From Megasphaera elsdenii (GTDB taxonomy: Bacteria; Bacillota; Negativicutes; Veillonellales; Megasphaeraceae): a DNA stretch of 15,172 nt. A program made the translations under genes and the position numbers. Where the stretch lies: NCBI RefSeq assembly GCF_020539865.1, contig NZ_JAJBQV010000045.1:1-15172 (forward strand). The letters are read 5' to 3'. Position 1 is the first letter of the stretch, and the number at the start of each line of letters is the position of its first letter. Under the pieces are notes generated by a model. It saw only the letters and a list, made by a program, of their open reading frames with translations. It ran no database searches and was not told the DNA's origin. Positions 13,555 through 15,172 of this stretch are shown here, piece after piece.

Positions 13555-14092
13555 GGAAGTCCTCGTCGTCGAAGGCCGGTCTGATGTCGCCCGCATCCGG
13601 GCCAGCCATATCGACGTCGATATGATTACGACAGACGGCTTCAATTTGAAGCCACATACGCTGGAACAGATACGCTGTGCCTATGAAAAGCGGGGCATCA
13701 TCATCCTGACCGACCCCGACCGGGCAGGGGAGCAGATCCGCAAATTCCTGACCGACCGCTTCCCGAAGGCCAAGCACGCCTTCATTCCCCGGAAAGATGC
13801 CATTGCCAACAATGACCTGGGTGTCGAACAGGCTTCGCCAGAAGCCATCCGCCTGGCTTTGTCCAAAGTCCGCTGTGCCACGTATGAACCGCAGGAAACC
13901 TTTACGATGCAGGACATCGCCGCTGCCGGCCTCAACGGGACGCCTGATGCCGCCGACCGCCGGGCCGAAGTGGGCGCTATCCTGGGTATCGGCTATGGCA
14001 ATGCCAAACAGTTTTTGAAACGCTTGAATCATTACGGCGTCACCCGTGACGAATGGGATGATGCTCTCCGTCAGATCCGCGAGGTGAAATAG
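13547..14092 (+). CDS. rnmV: Ribonuclease M5
   Basis: Cuts both strands of the 5S rRNA precursor double helix to release mature 5S rRNA. 181 residues, of usual size. The Toprim domain is complete: VVEGRSDV (catalytic Glu) at about 8-15 and LTDPDRAGEQIRK (the DxD pair) at about 55-67, followed by a C-terminal part with GIGYGNAKQFLKRLN. I chose ATG 13547 because AAGGAG stands at 13535-13540 and the protein then starts MIKEVLVVEG like other RNase M5; the frame is open further upstream into the previous gene but without a ribosome site. rsmA begins on the base after its stop codon, an arrangement conserved in many Firmicutes. Confidence 0.95.
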   Translation: MIKEVLVVEGRSDVARIRASHIDVDMITTDGFNLKPHTLEQIRCAYEKRGIIILTDPDRAGEQIRKFLTDRFPKAKHAFIPRKDAIANNDLGVEQASPEAIRLALSKVRCATYEPQETFTMQDIAAAGLNGTPDAADRRAEVGAILGIGYGNAKQFLKRLNHYGVTRDEWDDALRQIREVK

Positions 14093-14944
14093 ATGAAAGA
14101 AGTCGACTTGTCTAATCCCGACGTCGTCCGCTACGTCGTCAAACGCTTTGGCCTGCGCATGAATAAGAAGCTGGGCCAGAATTTCCTCATCCGCCACGCC
14201 GTCGTCGACGATATTGCCGACGCAGCCGGCATCGGTGAAGGCGACCCGGTCCTGGAAATCGGGCCGGGTATCGGCACGCTGACCCAGGCCCTGGCTGAAA
14301 CGGGAGCGGCTGTGACGGCTGTCGAACTGGACGATCATCTGCTGCCCGTCCTCGACAAGACGCTGGAACACTATGATAACGTGCGCGTCGTTCACGGCGA
14401 TATCCTGCGAATCGATATCGAAGAAGTCATGAATCACCAGCCCTTCACGGTCTGCGCCAATTTGCCATACTATATTACGACGCCGATTATCATGAAGCTC
14501 CTGGAACAGAAGCTGCCTATCAAGCGCATCGTCGTCATGGTCCAGAAGGAAGTGGCCGAACGCATGGTGGCTGAACCAGGCCATAAAATTTACGGCGCTT
14601 TGTCCGTCTCGGTCCAGTATTATACGAAGCCCCAGATGCTTTTTGAAATCTCGCCGAAATGCTTCATGCCGGCGCCGGAAGTCACGTCGGCCGTCGTCGC
14701 TATGGATGTCCGCCAGAAGCCACCTGTCGATTTGCTCGATGAAAAGCGCTTCTTCCAGGTCGTCAAAGCGGCTTTCCAGCAGCGCCGTAAGACTTTTTCC
14801 AACGCCTTGAAGAACACGGGCATGAGTAAAGAACAGATTGCTCAGGTCCTGGAAAAGGCAGGCATTGACGGCAAACGCCGCGGGGAAACCCTGTCCCTGC
14901 AGGAATTCGCTGACGTTGCCAACGCCTGGAGCGAGTTGGGTTAG
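14093..14944 (+). CDS. rsmA: 16S rRNA (A1518/A1519) dimethyltransferase RsmA (KsgA)
   Basis: Dimethylates two adjacent adenosines in helix 45 of 16S rRNA late in small-subunit assembly. 283 residues, family-typical. Visible motifs: NKKLGQNFLI near the N-terminus, the SAM-binding LEIGPGIGTLTQAL (Gly 57 onwards), and the catalytic NLPYYIT (Asn 123 to Tyr 126), followed by VQKEVAERM and FMPAPEVTSAVV. ATG follows the rnmV stop without a gap; GAGGTGA at 14080-14086 is the ribosome site. Last gene of the operon. A heptamer array starts at its own stop codon, and a terminator hairpin lies about 180 bases further on. Confidence 0.96.
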   Translation: MKEVDLSNPDVVRYVVKRFGLRMNKKLGQNFLIRHAVVDDIADAAGIGEGDPVLEIGPGIGTLTQALAETGAAVTAVELDDHLLPVLDKTLEHYDNVRVVHGDILRIDIEEVMNHQPFTVCANLPYYITTPIIMKLLEQKLPIKRIVVMVQKEVAERMVAEPGHKIYGALSVSVQYYTKPQMLFEISPKCFMPAPEVTSAVVAMDVRQKPPVDLLDEKRFFQVVKAAFQQRRKTFSNALKNTGMSKEQIAQVLEKAGIDGKRRGETLSLQEFADVANAWSELG

Positions 14945-14992
14945 TGACTCGTGGCTCGTGACTCGTGACTCGTGATTCGTGACTCGTGATTC
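14944..14992 (+). repeat. Heptamer array, seven units
   Basis: Seven consecutive 7-base units of GTGACTC with single changes (GTGGCTC, GTGATTC), starting on the last base of the rsmA stop codon; decayed units continue to about 15016. A 7-base unit cannot stay in one reading frame as a simple repeat, fitting its place outside genes. Confidence 0.85.
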
Positions 14993-15021
14993 GTGCTCGG
15001 GGTTCGTAACTCGTAATAATC

Positions 15022-15049
15022 TGTAGGGGCTCGTACGTGGCGAGCCCGC
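15022..15049 (+). repeat. 28-bp palindromic dispersed element, copy in the 3' intergenic region
   Basis: TGTAGGGGC at the left, ACGTGG at the centre and GCCCGC at the right; arms GGGCTCG / CGAGCCC pair. Same 28-base length as 4111-4138 and 9452-9479. Confidence 0.75.
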
Positions 15050-15087
15050 TGGAAATATGTAAGAATCCCGTGATCCATTTGCATGAA

Positions 15088-15112
15088 CGGGCGCCCCACG
15101 TGGTCGCCCTAC
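15088..15112 (-). repeat. 28-bp palindromic dispersed element, inverted copy
   Basis: On the minus strand it reads TGTAGGGCG ... CCACGTGG ... GCGCCCG, almost the same as the copy inside mutL. It faces the copy at 15022-15049, so the pair could also form one larger hairpin. Confidence 0.7.
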
Positions 15113-15120
15113 AAAAAAAG

Positions 15121-15164
15121 GGGCTGTAACAAAATGAACTTTTTTGCTCATTTTGTTGCAGCCC
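15121..15164. terminator. Terminator hairpin at the end of the operon
   Basis: A 17-bp stem (GGGCTGTAACAAAATGA at 15121-15137 with TCATTTTGTTGCAGCCC at 15148-15164, one G-T wobble) and a 10-base T-rich loop. A run of seven A lies on the left and a C/T-rich tail (CTCTTTCTT-like) on the right, so it may stop transcription from both sides. It is the first terminator-like structure after miaB. Confidence 0.75.
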
Positions 15165-15172
15165 TCTTTCTT

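Noticed and set aside
14944..15016. CRISPR array
   Set aside because: Units are 7 bases with no spacers; no cas genes are present.
13502..15151. Long minus-strand open frame of 549 codons covering rnmV and rsmA
   Set aside because: It is antisense to two clearly recognised genes, matches no family I know, has no suitable ribosome site, and its start lies in the terminator and repeat region. The heptamer array makes its HESRVTNHESRVT-like repeat. A codon-bias shadow.

Overview
The window looks like a chromosomal segment from a Gram-negative-walled Firmicute (class Negativicutes), most likely Megasphaera or a close relative. Three things point there. A trimeric-autotransporter (YadA-type) anchor is followed by an S-layer-homology (SLH) domain, a combination typical of Negativicutes surface proteins. 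An RNase M5 gene and an endonuclease-type MutL are present. Codon use in the housekeeping genes favours GTC, GCC and ATC. The genus is an inference; no rRNA gene is present to fix it.

Layout. (1) 72-1196: a DUF362 protein with two [4Fe-4S] ferredoxin motifs, ending at a terminator. (2) 1209-4087: a decayed region. A PrpR-type sigma-54 activator is broken by two frameshifts (one at a run of eight G) and two stop codons. Its surviving C-terminal helix-turn-helix is joined in frame to the last ~290 residues of a trimeric autotransporter adhesin. A short RelB/DinJ-type antitoxin reading frame follows with no normal start codon and no toxin, then a strong hairpin terminator. (3) 4088-4432: a gene-free stretch with a 28-bp palindromic element, heptamer arrays and the likely operon promoter. 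(4) 4433-14944: one tightly packed eight-gene block, miaB-mutS-mutL-(RsmJ-like methyltransferase)-miaA-(methionine gamma-lyase family)-rnmV-rsmA. All junctions overlap or are at most about 15 bp apart, so they are probably one transcript. (5) 14945-15172: a heptamer array, two 28-bp elements in opposite orientation, and a terminator hairpin.

How the genes fit together. MiaA prenylates A37 of certain tRNAs and MiaB methylthiolates that product. MutS and MutL form the mismatch-repair pair. RNase M5 matures 5S rRNA, RsmA dimethylates 16S rRNA, and the RsmJ-like enzyme may also act on rRNA. The block is therefore an RNA-maturation plus mismatch-repair operon with a PLP enzyme of sulfur-amino-acid type inside it.

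The most interesting signal is repeat DNA living inside coding sequence. A 105-bp (35-codon) palindromic element sits full-length in mutL and again in the methyltransferase gene, in the same orientation and reading frame, so two unrelated proteins carry nearly the same 35-residue insert. MutL has a further truncated copy, a 126-bp tandem duplication and two copies of the 28-bp element. Together these build a linker of about 125 residues between its ATPase and endonuclease domains.
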